NCBI GenBank assembly: GCA_028695495.1
Contig: JAQVIX010000001.1
Location: forward strand, 19,470-83,469
DNA from: Candidatus Cloacimonadota bacterium
Lineage (GTDB): Bacteria > Cloacimonadota > Cloacimonadia > Cloacimonadales > Cloacimonadaceae
Length of the DNA stretch: 64,000 bases
Direction: 5' to 3'
Both the position numbers and the translations under genes were made by a program. Shown here one piece after another: positions 27,294 to 36,462 of this stretch. Position 1 is the stretch's first letter. Each line of letters begins with the position of its first letter. The notes beneath the pieces are model-generated. The model had not been told where the DNA came from, ran no database searches, and was given only the letters and a program-made list of their open reading frames with translations.

Positions 27294-27839
27294 ATGAACC
27301 GTATAAAAGAAAAATACCGCACTCAGGTGGTTCCGGCTCTTACCAAAAAGTTTGATTACAAGAACCCCCACCAGGTGCCGAAATTGGTAAAAATCGTGGT
27401 GAGCATGGGCGTGGGTAGCGCCACTCAGAATAAAGCGATATTGGATAATGCCGTGAAGGATTTGGAGCAGATTACCGGCCGCAAGGCGCTGATAACCAAA
27501 GCCCGCAAATCCATCTCGAACTTCAAGCTGCGCCAAGGCATGCCGATAGGCTGCAAAGTAACCCTGCGCGACGAAGTGATGTATGAGTTCTTTGATCGCC
27601 TTACCGCTATCACCATTCCCAGAATCAGGGACTTTCGTGGTATCAAAGCCGATGCTTTTGATGGCAGAGGAAACTTTTCTTTTGGTCTTAAAGAGCAAAC
27701 CGTATTTCCCGAAATCGAATTTGACAAAGTGGATGCCATCCGCGGACTCAATATCACCATCGTAACCACGGCTCATACGGATGAGGAATGCAAAGGGCTT
27801 CTGGCAGAGCTGGGCATGCCCTTCCAAAGAGCAGAATAA
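27294..27839 (+). CDS. rplE: 50S ribosomal protein L5
   Basis: 181 residues: [33 protein letters not shown] and [18 protein letters not shown] are diagnostic. It binds 5S rRNA and contacts P-site tRNA. Confidence 0.97.
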   Translation: MNRIKEKYRTQVVPALTKKFDYKNPHQVPKLVKIVVSMGVGSATQNKAILDNAVKDLEQITGRKALITKARKSISNFKLRQGMPIGCKVTLRDEVMYEFFDRLTAITIPRIRDFRGIKADAFDGRGNFSFGLKEQTVFPEIEFDKVDAIRGLNITIVTTAHTDEECKGLLAELGMPFQRAE

Positions 27840-27848
27840 GGAGATAAC

Positions 27849-28034
27849 GTGGCAAAAAAATCACTCATAAATAAGCAACAAAGAACTCCCAAGTTCGCCG
27901 TGAGAAAGTATAACCGTTGCAAAGTATGCGGACGCCCCCGCGCCTATATGCGTGCCTTTGGCATGTGTCGCCTTTGCTTCCGTAAATATGCTTCCGAGGG
28001 ACTCATCCCCGGTATCACCAGAAGTAGCTGGTAA
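27849..28034 (+). CDS. rpsN: 30S ribosomal protein S14, zinc-binding (type Z)
   Basis: 61 residues, GTG start. The short form with a four-Cys zinc site (RCKVCGRP and MCRLCFRK) and the standard end [10 protein letters not shown]. Having the zinc form here, with a zinc-type uptake operon elsewhere in the window, indicates a zinc-dependent ribosome; a zinc-free paralogue is not seen here. Confidence 0.96.
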   Translation: MAKKSLINKQQRTPKFAVRKYNRCKVCGRPRAYMRAFGMCRLCFRKYASEGLIPGITRSSW

Positions 28035-28051
28035 ATATAAGGAGATATTTA

Positions 28052-28465
28052 ATGAGCGTATCTGATCCGATAGCTGATGCATTGACCAAGATCCGCAATG
28101 CATATCGTGCCGGACATTCCCAGGTGATCGTAAACCATAACCGGCTCACCGAAGCCCTGGTTAAGATCCTTGCAGATGAAAACTTTGTAAATAGCTACCA
28201 AGTTTTGGATAAAGATCCGGAGCACAAATTCAACTATAAACGTATATTGGTAATCCTGCGTTACACCAATGATGGACGACCCGTAATGCAAGGATTGGTA
28301 AGAGTTTCCAAACCCGGCCGCCGCGTGTATGTGAAAGCCGGAAAGCTTCCCAGCGTGTACAACAATACCGGCTGCGCCATCATCTCCACTTCCAGTGGCG
28401 TAATGGTGGATCGCGATGCCCGCATTAACCACGTGGGCGGCGAATATATCTGCCGAGTTTGGTAG
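28052..28465 (+). CDS. rpsH: 30S ribosomal protein S8
   Basis: 137 residues: DPIADALTKIRNAYRAGH start and the ISTSSGVMVDRDARINHVGG end, closing with ICRVW. A primary binder of the 16S central domain. Confidence 0.97.
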   Translation: MSVSDPIADALTKIRNAYRAGHSQVIVNHNRLTEALVKILADENFVNSYQVLDKDPEHKFNYKRILVILRYTNDGRPVMQGLVRVSKPGRRVYVKAGKLPSVYNNTGCAIISTSSGVMVDRDARINHVGGEYICRVW

Positions 28466-28477
28466 GGAGGTAATGTA

Positions 28478-29050
28478 ATGTCCCGCATAGGAAAAGCACC
28501 TATCAAACTAAGCTCCGATCACGTAATAAAACTTGATGGCAACCTCTTGAGCGTAAAGGGAAAGCTGGGCGAGCTAAAGTATGAGCTTTTGCCCGGAATG
28601 AGCCTGGAAATAGAAGACGGCATTATCCATGTAAAACGTGCCGATGATAGCAAAAACCAGCGCGCTGCCCATGGGCTTACCCGCGCTCTGATTCAAAACA
28701 TGGTAACCGGTGTAAGCGAAGGCTACGAAAAGATTTTGCACATCTTTGGCACCGGATACAATGCCGAAGTGATAGACCCCTGGCTAAAGATGAGCCTGGG
28801 CTATTCCCACGATATCTTGCTTTATATCCCGCAGGAGCTTAAGGTGGAAGCTAGCGCCGTGCCGCGTTCCAAAACCGGCAGGCAGGATTTTACCACCATC
28901 ATCAAAATAAGCGGTATCAGCAAACAATTGGTTGGCCAATTTGCCGCAGAAGTGCGTGGCTGTCGTCCTCCGGAAAATTACAAAGGCAAAGGCGTTCGCT
29001 ATCATAACGAATATGTTGCCATCAAAGCCGGAAAAGCCGGAAGCAAGTAA
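28478..29050 (+). CDS. rplF: 50S ribosomal protein L6
   Basis: 190 residues; MSRIGKAPIKL start and the C-terminal RPPENYKGKGVRYHNEYV-AIKAGKAGSK segment are typical. It lies beside the sarcin-ricin loop and factor-binding site. Confidence 0.97.
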   Translation: MSRIGKAPIKLSSDHVIKLDGNLLSVKGKLGELKYELLPGMSLEIEDGIIHVKRADDSKNQRAAHGLTRALIQNMVTGVSEGYEKILHIFGTGYNAEVIDPWLKMSLGYSHDILLYIPQELKVEASAVPRSKTGRQDFTTIIKISGISKQLVGQFAAEVRGCRPPENYKGKGVRYHNEYVAIKAGKAGSK

Positions 29051-29064
29051 GAGGTAAGATAAAC

Positions 29065-29436
29065 ATGATAAAATCAGTTCAAAAAGAAAAGAATAGATTG
29101 CGCAGCCGCCGTCGCGCCGCCATCCGCAAGTACTTAAGCGGTTCGGCAGAGCGCCCCCGTTTGGCGGTATTTCGCTCGATAAAGCATATTTATGCGCAGA
29201 TTATCGATGATAGCAAGGGGATTACCCTGGTTTCGATGTCTTCCAAAGCCAAGAGTTTTGAGGCTGGCGATGCCAAATCCAAAACCGAGATTAGCGCTGT
29301 GGTAGGCGAGAAGCTGGGCGAAAAAGCCCTGGCAGCCGGCATCAAACGTATTGCTTTTGATCGAGCCGGATACAAGTATCATGGCAGAGTAAAAGCTTTG
29401 GCCGATGGCGCCCGCAAAGCCGGGCTTGAGTTCTAA
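29065..29436 (+). CDS. rplR: 50S ribosomal protein L18
   Basis: 123 residues: [20 protein letters not shown] and [20 protein letters not shown]. Binds 5S rRNA with L5. Confidence 0.97.
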   Translation: MIKSVQKEKNRLRSRRRAAIRKYLSGSAERPRLAVFRSIKHIYAQIIDDSKGITLVSMSSKAKSFEAGDAKSKTEISAVVGEKLGEKALAAGIKRIAFDRAGYKYHGRVKALADGARKAGLEF

Positions 29437-29450
29437 TACAGGAGGATAGC

Positions 29451-29966
29451 TTGAATTATCAACATACTCAAAATACCGAAGAAGAAGCCCTGGTAGAGAA
29501 AATCATCGATACCAAACGCGTGGCAAAAGTGGTGAAAGGTGGCAGAAACTTCTCCTTTACCGCCATCGTGGTGGTGGGAGACAAAGCCGGTAATATCGGT
29601 ATCGGCAATGGAAAAGCCAATGAAATAGTGGATGCCATCCGCAAAGCCAGAGAGCGTGCCAAGAAAAACATGTTCAAGGTGCCCATCGTAAAAGGAACGG
29701 TGCCTCACGAGATACTCTCCCGCTTTGGCGGCAGCCGCGTGCTAATCAAACCCGCCGCTCCCGGTACCGGAGTAATAGCCGGCAATACCGCCCGCGCCAT
29801 CTTTGAAGTAGCAGGCATCGAGAATATCCTCTGCAAATCCTTAGGCTCCAATACCCCTACAAACGTGGTAAAGGCTACCATCAACGGGCTAAAGCAAATG
29901 CGCACTGTAGCCGATGTAGCCCGCCTGAGAAATAAAACCGTGGCAGAGATTACCGGAAGGGAGTAA
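29451..29966 (+). CDS. rpsE: 30S ribosomal protein S5
   Basis: 171 residues from a TTG preceded by AGGAGGATAGC. The dsRBD-like N-domain has [20 protein letters not shown]; the C-domain has [18 protein letters not shown] and [15 protein letters not shown]. Important for decoding accuracy. Confidence 0.97.
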   Translation: MNYQHTQNTEEEALVEKIIDTKRVAKVVKGGRNFSFTAIVVVGDKAGNIGIGNGKANEIVDAIRKARERAKKNMFKVPIVKGTVPHEILSRFGGSRVLIKPAAPGTGVIAGNTARAIFEVAGIENILCKSLGSNTPTNVVKATINGLKQMRTVADVARLRNKTVAEITGRE

Positions 29967-29970
29967 AACG

Positions 29971-30159
29971 ATGAAAAAGATCAAAGTAACCCTCGTCCGT
30001 AGCACCATCAATAGAATAGAAGCTCATAAACGCGTGGTGAAATCCCTGGGGCTGCACAAGCTGAATAGCAGCCGGATTCACGACGATAACCCCGTAATCC
30101 GTGGTATGATCAACAAAGTATCCTACCTGGTGAAAGTAGAAGAAGTGCAGGGAGAATAG
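29971..30159 (+). CDS. rpmD: 50S ribosomal protein L30
   Basis: 62 residues; KVTLVRSTINRIEAHKRVV then GLHKLNSSRIHDDNPVIRGM, the bacterial short form. Four bases after rpsE. Confidence 0.96.
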   Translation: MKKIKVTLVRSTINRIEAHKRVVKSLGLHKLNSSRIHDDNPVIRGMINKVSYLVKVEEVQGE

Positions 30160-30161
30160 TA

Positions 30162-30617
30162 ATGCTTACACTTAGCAATCTCGGCAAACCTGCCGGCAGA
30201 AAGAATAAAAAGCGCTTAGGTAAAGGTCAGGGTTCCGGTTGGGGACACCAGGCCGGACGCGGTCATAAGGGTAAAAAAGCCCGTAGCGGCGGAAACGTTC
30301 CCGCTGGCTTTGAAGGCGGACAAATGCCCATCTACCGCCGTTTGCCAAAGCGCGGCTTCAAGAATATCTTCCGGGTGGAATACCGCACCCTCAATCTTGC
30401 TCGCCTGATGCCCCTGGAAGAGACCGAATTTGATATTGCCAAGCTCGAAGCACTGGGCTTGATTCCTACCAAAGGTCAAAAAGCAAACGCTCCGGTGAAG
30501 ATCCTTGCCGGAACTACTGAGGAATTCACCAAAACCGTTCAAATCAAGGCAAATGCCTTCTCCAAAAACGCAATCGATTTGATTGAAAAGAACGGTGGCA
30601 AGGCGGAGGTAGTGTAA
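30162..30617 (+). CDS. rplO: 50S ribosomal protein L15
   Basis: 151 residues with the Gly/Arg-rich N-terminal extension RLGKGQGSGWGHQAGRGHKG that reaches into 23S rRNA, then PIYRRLPKRGFKNIF. Late assembly protein. Two bases after rpmD. Confidence 0.97.
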   Translation: MLTLSNLGKPAGRKNKKRLGKGQGSGWGHQAGRGHKGKKARSGGNVPAGFEGGQMPIYRRLPKRGFKNIFRVEYRTLNLARLMPLEETEFDIAKLEALGLIPTKGQKANAPVKILAGTTEEFTKTVQIKANAFSKNAIDLIEKNGGKAEVV

Positions 30618-30618
30618 T

Positions 30619-31932
30619 TTGCTTAAAACAATAAGTAACGTGTTCCGAATACCGGATCTGAAGAACAAGATCCTGTTTACGGCGCTGTTTCTGGTACTCT
30701 ACCGCATGGGTAGCTTTATACCCATCCCCGGTGTGAATGCCACAGCCCTCAAAGCCTTCTTTGAAGGAGCCAGAGAAGGGGGAAATACCCTCTTTGGATT
30801 GCTTGATCTCTTTGTGGGCGGAAACTTTGAACGCGCATCAGTATTTGCATTGGGAATAATGCCCTATATTACCTCTTCCATTGTGTTGCAGCTATTGGGC
30901 AGCATTATTCCCTATTTCGAGAAACTGCGCAAGGAAGGTGCCGAAGGGCAAAAGAAGCTGAATCAGATTACTCGTTATGCAACGGTGGGTTTGGGAGCTT
31001 TCAATGCCATCACCATTACCATCTGGCTTACAAACTTAAGCGGTAATGTGGTACCCATGCCCGGATTTCTCTTTCACCTTACCGGTATTATCACCCTGGT
31101 AACCGGTACCATGATTGTGATGTGGATAGGTGAGCAGATTACCGAACACGGTATTGGCAACGGCATCTCGCTCATCATTTTTGCTGGTATTATAGCCCGC
31201 TATCCCCAGGGATTTGTACGTATGTTCCAAAAGGTATTGGCAGAGCCTACCTATGCCTGGAAGGCAATATTTGCGATGATCCTGATGGTGGCTGTCACCG
31301 CGGCGGTGATTTTTGTAACCGAAGCCATCCGCAAGATTCCCGTACAATATGCCAAGCGCATCGTAGGTCGCCGGGTATATGGCGGTCAAAGCACCCATAT
31401 TCCCTTACGTGTAAATACCGCTGGTGTTATTCCCATCATCTTTGCGCAAAGCGTACTCATGTTTCCGGCTACCATTGCCGCCTTCTTTGGCAGTGGCAGC
31501 GGATTTTGGGTAGGCTTGCAGCGCCTTCTTTCCCCCGGCGCCTGGCTTTATACCATCCTGTATGTGGGACTCATCATCTTCTTTGCCTATTTCTATACGG
31601 CAATAGTGCTTAATCCCACCGAGATCGCAGAAAACATGGTGAAAAACGGCGGTCATATCCCCGGCAAAAAACCCGGTAAAAAGACAGCTGAATACATCAA
31701 TACCGTACTTACCAGAATCACCCTGCCAGGAGCTATATTCTTTGCCTTTATTGCGCTTCTGCCCGAGATTATGACGCACCGCTTTGACCTGCCATTCTAT
31801 TTTGGCGGCACCGGTCTCATCATCGTAGTAGGCGTGGCTCTGGATACTCTGCAACAGATCGAAAGTCATCTCACCATGCGTCATTACGACGGCTTTATGA
31901 AGAAAGGTAAGCTGCGCGGTCGCAGTAGCTAA
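30619..31932 (+). CDS. secY: Protein translocase subunit SecY
   Basis: 437 residues from a TTG one base after the rplO stop, with GGAGGT upstream in rplO. Ten transmembrane helices; LYRMGSFIPIPGVN (helix 1/2a), IMPYITSSIVLQLLG (helix 2), QYAKRIVGRRVYGGQSTHI (cytoplasmic loop 6/7) and HYDGFMKKGKLRGRSS (tail) mark it. It forms the SecYEG channel for export and membrane insertion, and serves the secreted proteins seen here. Confidence 0.97.
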   Translation: MLKTISNVFRIPDLKNKILFTALFLVLYRMGSFIPIPGVNATALKAFFEGAREGGNTLFGLLDLFVGGNFERASVFALGIMPYITSSIVLQLLGSIIPYFEKLRKEGAEGQKKLNQITRYATVGLGAFNAITITIWLTNLSGNVVPMPGFLFHLTGIITLVTGTMIVMWIGEQITEHGIGNGISLIIFAGIIARYPQGFVRMFQKVLAEPTYAWKAIFAMILMVAVTAAVIFVTEAIRKIPVQYAKRIVGRRVYGGQSTHIPLRVNTAGVIPIIFAQSVLMFPATIAAFFGSGSGFWVGLQRLLSPGAWLYTILYVGLIIFFAYFYTAIVLNPTEIAENMVKNGGHIPGKKPGKKTAEYINTVLTRITLPGAIFFAFIALLPEIMTHRFDLPFYFGGTGLIIVVGVALDTLQQIESHLTMRHYDGFMKKGKLRGRSS

Positions 31933-31933
31933 G

Positions 31934-32695
31934 ATGATCTACATCAAATCCCCTGCCGAAATCTCCAAGATACGCGCTGCCTGCCGTATTATCGCCGAGC
32001 TTTTATCGAAGTTAGGTGAGATGATAGAACCGGGCATCAGTACCTGGGATTTGGATAAATATGCCGAAAGCTATATCCTTCAGCGTGGTGGCAAACCCGC
32101 TTTTAAGGGATATACCATTCCCGGACTCAAACCCTTTCCGGGAACGCTCTGCACCTCGCCAAACGAGATGATAGTGCACGGCATACCCTCCAAAAAGGTG
32201 ATCCTGAAGGCAGGAGATATCATCGGTATCGATGTAGGTGTGATCAAAGATAGTTACTATGGGGATGCCGCTTTTAGCTATCCTGTGGGTGAGATAAGCG
32301 CCCAGGCACAAGCTCTTTTGGATGTAACCCAGGAAGCCTTGAGACTGGGAATAGCGGCTGCCACGCCAGAAGCCAGGGTGGGAGATATATCCCATGCCAT
32401 CGGCTCCTATATAGCCCAAATGGGCTACCATCCGGCGGATAATCTCACCGGACACGGCGTTGGCAGAGAATTGCATGAAGAACCTCAGATACCCAATAGC
32501 GGACGAGCCGGCTATGGCCCCAGGCTGCAAGCCGGCATGACCCTGGCCATTGAACCCATGGTAAATATCGGAACACCGCGCGTAAAAGAGAGAGGCTGGG
32601 AGTTCAGAGTAGCAGATGGAAGTCTTTCTGCCCATTTTGAACACAGCATCCTCATTACCGATGGCGAACCCGAAATACTTACCCAGCTTAAATAA
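31934..32695 (+). CDS. map: Methionine aminopeptidase, type I
   Basis: 253 residues, one base after sec[20 protein letters not shown] supplies the two Asp ligands, [16 protein letters not shown] the His ligand, EPMVNIG and FEHSILIT the Glu ligands. It removes initiator Met in the cytoplasm. The common adk gene is absent between secY and map. Confidence 0.96.
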   Translation: MIYIKSPAEISKIRAACRIIAELLSKLGEMIEPGISTWDLDKYAESYILQRGGKPAFKGYTIPGLKPFPGTLCTSPNEMIVHGIPSKKVILKAGDIIGIDVGVIKDSYYGDAAFSYPVGEISAQAQALLDVTQEALRLGIAAATPEARVGDISHAIGSYIAQMGYHPADNLTGHGVGRELHEEPQIPNSGRAGYGPRLQAGMTLAIEPMVNIGTPRVKERGWEFRVADGSLSAHFEHSILITDGEPEILTQLK

Positions 32696-32705
32696 AGGAA
32701 CTTGC

Positions 32706-32924
32706 ATGAGTAAATCCGGCGTAATCGAAGTGGAAGGCATCGTAACCGAAGCCCTTCCCAATACTACATTTCGCGTAGAACTGGAAAACGGCCACGAGAT
32801 ACTGGCTCATTCTTCCGGCAAAATGCGCATGAACTATATACGTATCCTGCCCGGCGACAAGGTAAAGGTGGAGCTTTCTCCCTACGATCTTAGCCGCGGC
32901 AGAATCACTTACCGTTATAAATAA
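32706..32924 (+). CDS. infA: Translation initiation factor IF-1
   Basis: 72 residues from the ATG at 32706 after AAGGAA; an upstream in-frame extension lies inside map and is not used. The S1-like OB fold is complete: [39 protein letters not shown] and the end GRITYRYK. Confidence 0.97.
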   Translation: MSKSGVIEVEGIVTEALPNTTFRVELENGHEILAHSSGKMRMNYIRILPGDKVKVELSPYDLSRGRITYRYK

Positions 32925-32976
32925 GAGAGATTTGATTTTGGCTTGGATTCTTTAAGCGGAAATCAAGGAGATAACA

Positions 32977-33093
32977 ATGAAAGTCAAAGCATCCGTAAAG
33001 ATAATCTGCAAAGATTGCAGAATAATCAAGCGCCATGGCGTAATAAGAGTTATCTGCAAATCAAACCCTAAACACAAACAAAGACAGGGTTAA
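32977..33093 (+). CDS. rpmJ: 50S ribosomal protein L36
   Basis: 38 residues, ATG with AAGGAG upstream. [20 protein letters not shown] then [17 protein letters not shown]. The zinc site is intact: Cys 11, Cys 14, Cys 27 and His 33. Confidence 0.96.
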   Translation: MKVKASVKIICKDCRIIKRHGVIRVICKSNPKHKQRQG

Positions 33094-33107
33094 AAAGGAG
33101 GACCAAC

Positions 33108-33476
33108 TTGGCACATATTGCAGGTATTGAGATTCCCAAGAATAAGCGACTCTTCATTGGTCTTACCCATATCTATGGCATTGGTCGCAGCCGCGCTATA
33201 GAAATATGCCACAAGGCTAATGTGGACGAATTCAAGAAGGTCGCCGATCTTACATTGGAAGAAGAAAAAGCCCTACGCGATATCATTCAAAATGAATACG
33301 TGGTAGAGGGTAATCTGAGAACCCAGGTAGCCATGAATATCAAAAGGCTAATGGAAATAGGTTGCTATCGTGGATTGCGCCATAAGCGCGGTTTGCCCGT
33401 GCGTGGGCAGCGTACCCATACAAACGCCCGCACTCGCAAAGGTCCCCGCGGTAGCGCCATCAAAAAGAAGAAATAG
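33108..33476 (+). CDS. rpsM: 30S ribosomal protein S13
   Basis: 122 residues from a TTG after [27 protein letters not shown] start, helix-two-turn-helix [11 protein letters not shown], and C-terminal [15 protein letters not shown]. Head protein contacting P-site tRNA and 50S bridges. Confidence 0.97.
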   Translation: MAHIAGIEIPKNKRLFIGLTHIYGIGRSRAIEICHKANVDEFKKVADLTLEEEKALRDIIQNEYVVEGNLRTQVAMNIKRLMEIGCYRGLRHKRGLPVRGQRTHTNARTRKGPRGSAIKKKK

Positions 33477-33486
33477 GAGCTAAGAA

Positions 33487-33876
33487 ATGGCAAAGAAAAC
33501 CAGAGTAAAGAAAAAACGTGTTCGCCTCTCCTTTGATGAAGGCTTGGTCTTCGTGCATTCCAGCTTCAATAATACCATTATCACGCTTACCGATAGAGCC
33601 GGAAACGTATTGGCATGGAGCTCGGGTGGCAAGATTGGGAACAAAGGTTCTCGCAAAAGTACCCCTTATGCAGCGCAGATGGCTGCTGCCGAAGTGGCTC
33701 GCACCGGGATGGAAATGGGCATCCAAAAAGTGGGTGTAATCGTAAAAGGTCCCGGTGGCGGAAGAGAATCCTCAATCCGCGCACTCAATGCTGCGGGACT
33801 GCGGGTAACCATGATCAAGGACGAAACTCCCATTCCTCATAATGGCTGCCGTCCTCCCAAAACCAGAAGGATATAA
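33487..33876 (+). CDS. rpsK: 30S ribosomal protein S11
   Basis: 129 residues; [39 protein letters not shown] and the end [12 protein letters not shown]. Platform protein near the E-site mRNA. Confidence 0.97.
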   Translation: MAKKTRVKKKRVRLSFDEGLVFVHSSFNNTIITLTDRAGNVLAWSSGGKIGNKGSRKSTPYAAQMAAAEVARTGMEMGIQKVGVIVKGPGGGRESSIRALNAAGLRVTMIKDETPIPHNGCRPPKTRRI

Positions 33877-33886
33877 AGGAGAAATC

Positions 33887-34504
33887 ATGGCAAGATATAC
33901 TGGACCCAAAGGAAAGATTTGCCGGCGTTTCGGTGAAAATATCTACGGCGCCGCCAAATACGACAAGATATTGGAAAGACGTAAGTTTCCCGCTGGACAA
34001 CACGGACCTACCTCGCGCAGAAAACACTCGGATTACGGGGTGCACCTGCGCGCCAAGCAGCAGCTTCGCCTCACCTATTGCCTTATGGAAAAGCAATTCC
34101 GAAATTACTTTTTCAAAGCCGCAAAAGCTTCCGGCGTTACCGGCGACAACCTCTTGCAGCTCCTCGAGCGCAGATTGGATAACGTAGTCTATCGCCTCGG
34201 CTTTGCGGCTACCCGCATGCAAGCACGTCAATTTGTAAATCACGGCCATTTCATGGTAAATGGCAAAAAAGTGGATATCCCTTCCTATCTCCTCAAAGCC
34301 GGAGATATCATCGAAGTTCGCCCCAAAAGCCGCGGCATGAATATGCTGGTGCAGGCGCTCGAACAAAGCGAAGCCACTTCCCCATACAGTTGGTTAACAG
34401 TAGATAAAGAAAATATGCGTGGCAGTTTCGATATGATCCCTGCCGCCAGCGAGATCCCGGTAACCGTAGATCTCCGTCTCATCGTTGAGTTCTACTCCAA
34501 ATAA
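33887..34504 (+). CDS. rpsD: 30S ribosomal protein S4
   Basis: 205 residues from the ATG after AAAGGAG. MARYTGPKGKICRRFGEN, KFPAGQHGPTSRRKHSDYG, then the S4 domain RLDNVVYRLGFAATRMQARQ and VNGKKVDIPSYLLKAGD. The N-terminus has one Cys only, so it is the zinc-free form. Initiates 30S body assembly. Confidence 0.97.
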   Translation: MARYTGPKGKICRRFGENIYGAAKYDKILERRKFPAGQHGPTSRRKHSDYGVHLRAKQQLRLTYCLMEKQFRNYFFKAAKASGVTGDNLLQLLERRLDNVVYRLGFAATRMQARQFVNHGHFMVNGKKVDIPSYLLKAGDIIEVRPKSRGMNMLVQALEQSEATSPYSWLTVDKENMRGSFDMIPAASEIPVTVDLRLIVEFYSK

Positions 34505-34524
34505 TCCCCCAGAGGAGTTTTGAT

Positions 34525-35715
34525 ATGATGTATCTTGAACCTTTGCAAATGCCGGAAATCGTGGAACACGATAAAGCTACGTATTCCCGCAATTTCGGCA
34601 AGTTTGAAATAGGTCCCCTGGAGCCCGGATTTGGCACCACGCTGGGCAATACCTTGCGCAGAATCCTGCTCTCATCTATTCAGGGTGCCGCTGTACGCTT
34701 CGTGCGGATTGAAGGTTTGCACCACGAGTTTACCCCCATTCCCGGTACCAATTCGGATTATATCGATTTGATCCTCAGAATCAAACAGCTCGTAATAGAA
34801 TCCAATACCGTAGAAGAAAGCACCATTATTCTGGAACACAAAGGCAAAGGTATCGTTACCGCCAGCATGATCCAGGAAAATGCCAACGTCAAGATTATCA
34901 ACAAAGACCTCTATCTACTGGAAGTAACCGAAGATATTGATCTTAAAATAGAGTTGATCGTAGGTATCGGGCGCGGCTATGTTCCCGCAGACCGTCAGAT
35001 AGTGGAAGGTCATTCCGTGGGCTTCATCCCCATTGATAGCATCTATTCCCCCATCCTGAAGGTAAACTTCTCCGTTACCCACCAGCGCGTAAAAGAACGC
35101 ATGAATTACGACAAGCTGATTCTGGAAATCCATTCCAATGGCGCCATGGAACCCATGATTGCGCTCTTCCTCTCTGCCAAAATCCTCAAGGATATGGCAG
35201 CCAAGATCAGCCTCTTTGAAACCGAACCGGAATACATCCGCGATATCGAGCTGGATCCCGACCTGGAAGAAAAAGAGCGTATTCTGCAAATGAGCGTAAA
35301 AGAAATCGAGCTTACCGTGCGCGCGGCAAATTGCCTTGAATCCGCAAATATCAATACTATCGGGGATTTGGTTTCCAAAACCGAAGCCGAAATGCTGAAG
35401 TTCCGCAATTTCGGTAAGAAATCCCTCGAAGAAATAGTCCAAAAACTTAAAAAATATGATTTGGAACTCGGCACAGATGTGGATGGCATCTACCGTAAAA
35501 TAAGGGAAGCGCGCTCCCGCGGCATCATCGCTCCTCAGGAAGAACTAAAAGTGCCGGAAGAGCAACCCGTAGAAGAGCCAGAAGCAGCTCCTGCACCCGC
35601 TGCCGCACCCGCTACCCCCGCCCCCAAGGCAAAGGTAGAAAAAGCCGCTACTACCACCCCTCGCAAACCAGTTCCAAGCTCCAAAAAGAAGGTGAAAAAT
35701 GCGACACAGAGTTGA
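34525..35715 (+). CDS. rpoA: DNA-directed RNA polymerase subunit alpha with Ala/Pro/Lys tail
   Basis: 396 residues from ATG-ATG at 34525 (the second Met is possible). The N-terminal dimerisation domain has EPGFGTTLGNTLRRILLSSI; the C-terminal domain has VRAANCLESANINTIGDLVS and RNFGKKSLEEIVQKL, and contacts UP elements and activators. After the domain end (about residue 335) a tail of about 60 residues (EEPEAAPAPAAAPATPAPKA, then lysine-rich) is added. Most bacterial alpha subunits are 310-340 residues. The tail end overlaps rplQ by 17 bp. Confidence 0.96.
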   Translation: MMYLEPLQMPEIVEHDKATYSRNFGKFEIGPLEPGFGTTLGNTLRRILLSSIQGAAVRFVRIEGLHHEFTPIPGTNSDYIDLILRIKQLVIESNTVEESTIILEHKGKGIVTASMIQENANVKIINKDLYLLEVTEDIDLKIELIVGIGRGYVPADRQIVEGHSVGFIPIDSIYSPILKVNFSVTHQRVKERMNYDKLILEIHSNGAMEPMIALFLSAKILKDMAAKISLFETEPEYIRDIELDPDLEEKERILQMSVKEIELTVRAANCLESANINTIGDLVSKTEAEMLKFRNFGKKSLEEIVQKLKKYDLELGTDVDGIYRKIREARSRGIIAPQEELKVPEEQPVEEPEAAPAPAAAPATPAPKAKVEKAATTTPRKPVPSSKKKVKNATQS

Positions 35716-36109
35716 AGGTAGAAAATTTGGACGCGAAACCGACGCCAGACGCCTCATGATGAAAAACCTCGTGAAATCCATGGTGGAACACGGGCAGATT
35801 CATACCACCCTCGCCAAAGCCAAAGAAATGAGACGCTTTGTAGAGCGTGTAGTTACCTACGGCAAAAAAGATACCGTTCATGCCCGCAGATTGGCGTATA
35901 GCGTGCTCGGCGACCGCAGCCTGGTAAAGAAACTCTTCGACGAAATTGCCCCCGCTTTCGCAGACAGAAACGGTGGATATACCCGCGTAATCAAAGCTGG
36001 ATTCCGCCGCGGCGATAACGCCCCCATGGCAATTATCCAATTCGTAGAAGAAGCCGCCATTGCCCCCAAAAAGGCGGATGCCATCAAAGCCCAAGACCTG
36101 AATAAATAA
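35699..36109 (+). CDS. rplQ: 50S ribosomal protein L17
   Basis: 136 residues starting inside the rpoA 3' end. MRHRVEGRKFGRETDARRL and HTTLAKAKEMRRFVERVVTY, RAGF-type end GFRRGDNAPMAIIQFV. Last gene of the superoperon, followed by a terminator. Confidence 0.97.
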   Translation: MRHRVEGRKFGRETDARRLMMKNLVKSMVEHGQIHTTLAKAKEMRRFVERVVTYGKKDTVHARRLAYSVLGDRSLVKKLFDEIAPAFADRNGGYTRVIKAGFRRGDNAPMAIIQFVEEAAIAPKKADAIKAQDLNK

Positions 36110-36462
36110 AGACCTGATAAGTCTTTTCAGATATAAAAAACCGGTGGTTTGTGAATGCAAGCTGCCGGTTTTTTTGTTAGGTTTTAGGTGATAGGGATTA
36201 GATGTTTGGGCTGCGCTCGGTTCGGGTTTGGGCTGCCAAACTCCGATTTGGCAGAGGCAGTGGAGCGAAGCGGAACTGCTGATAAACGAAAAGCTATGAA
36301 TAAAACCCACAAAACAAGAAATGTTCACCCCTGAAGCTGTCTCGAAATGCCAAAACCAAGCACGATATCAAGCAAAACGAGAATATAGGGGCAGAGCAAT
36401 GTGTCTGCCCTTTGGGTGGATGCTCCATGCTTCTTGTCGTGCAAGAAAAGCTTTTCTGTGCT
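36110..36462. other. Non-coding spacer with repeat fragments
   Basis: After the terminator it holds an inverted copy of the TGCCAAATCGGAG repeat (36231-36293) and the left part of a MITE-like element (36331-36420: GAAGCTGTCTCGAAATG, GCCAAAACCAAGCACGATAT, then AATGTGTCTGCCCTTTGGGT). The nuclease gene of R-M module 3 ends at 36463. No gene is seen. Confidence 0.6.
36135..36175 (+). terminator. Rho-independent terminator of the ribosomal superoperon
   Basis: AAAAAACCGG pairs with CCGGTTTTTT across a loop of about 24 nt and ends in a T-run, 26 bp after the rplQ stop. Confidence 0.8.

Noticed and set aside
26949..27827. 292-residue minus-strand open frame across rplX and rplE
   Set aside because: It is antisense to two certain ribosomal genes, has no ribosome-binding site and an unlikely composition rich in His and Phe.
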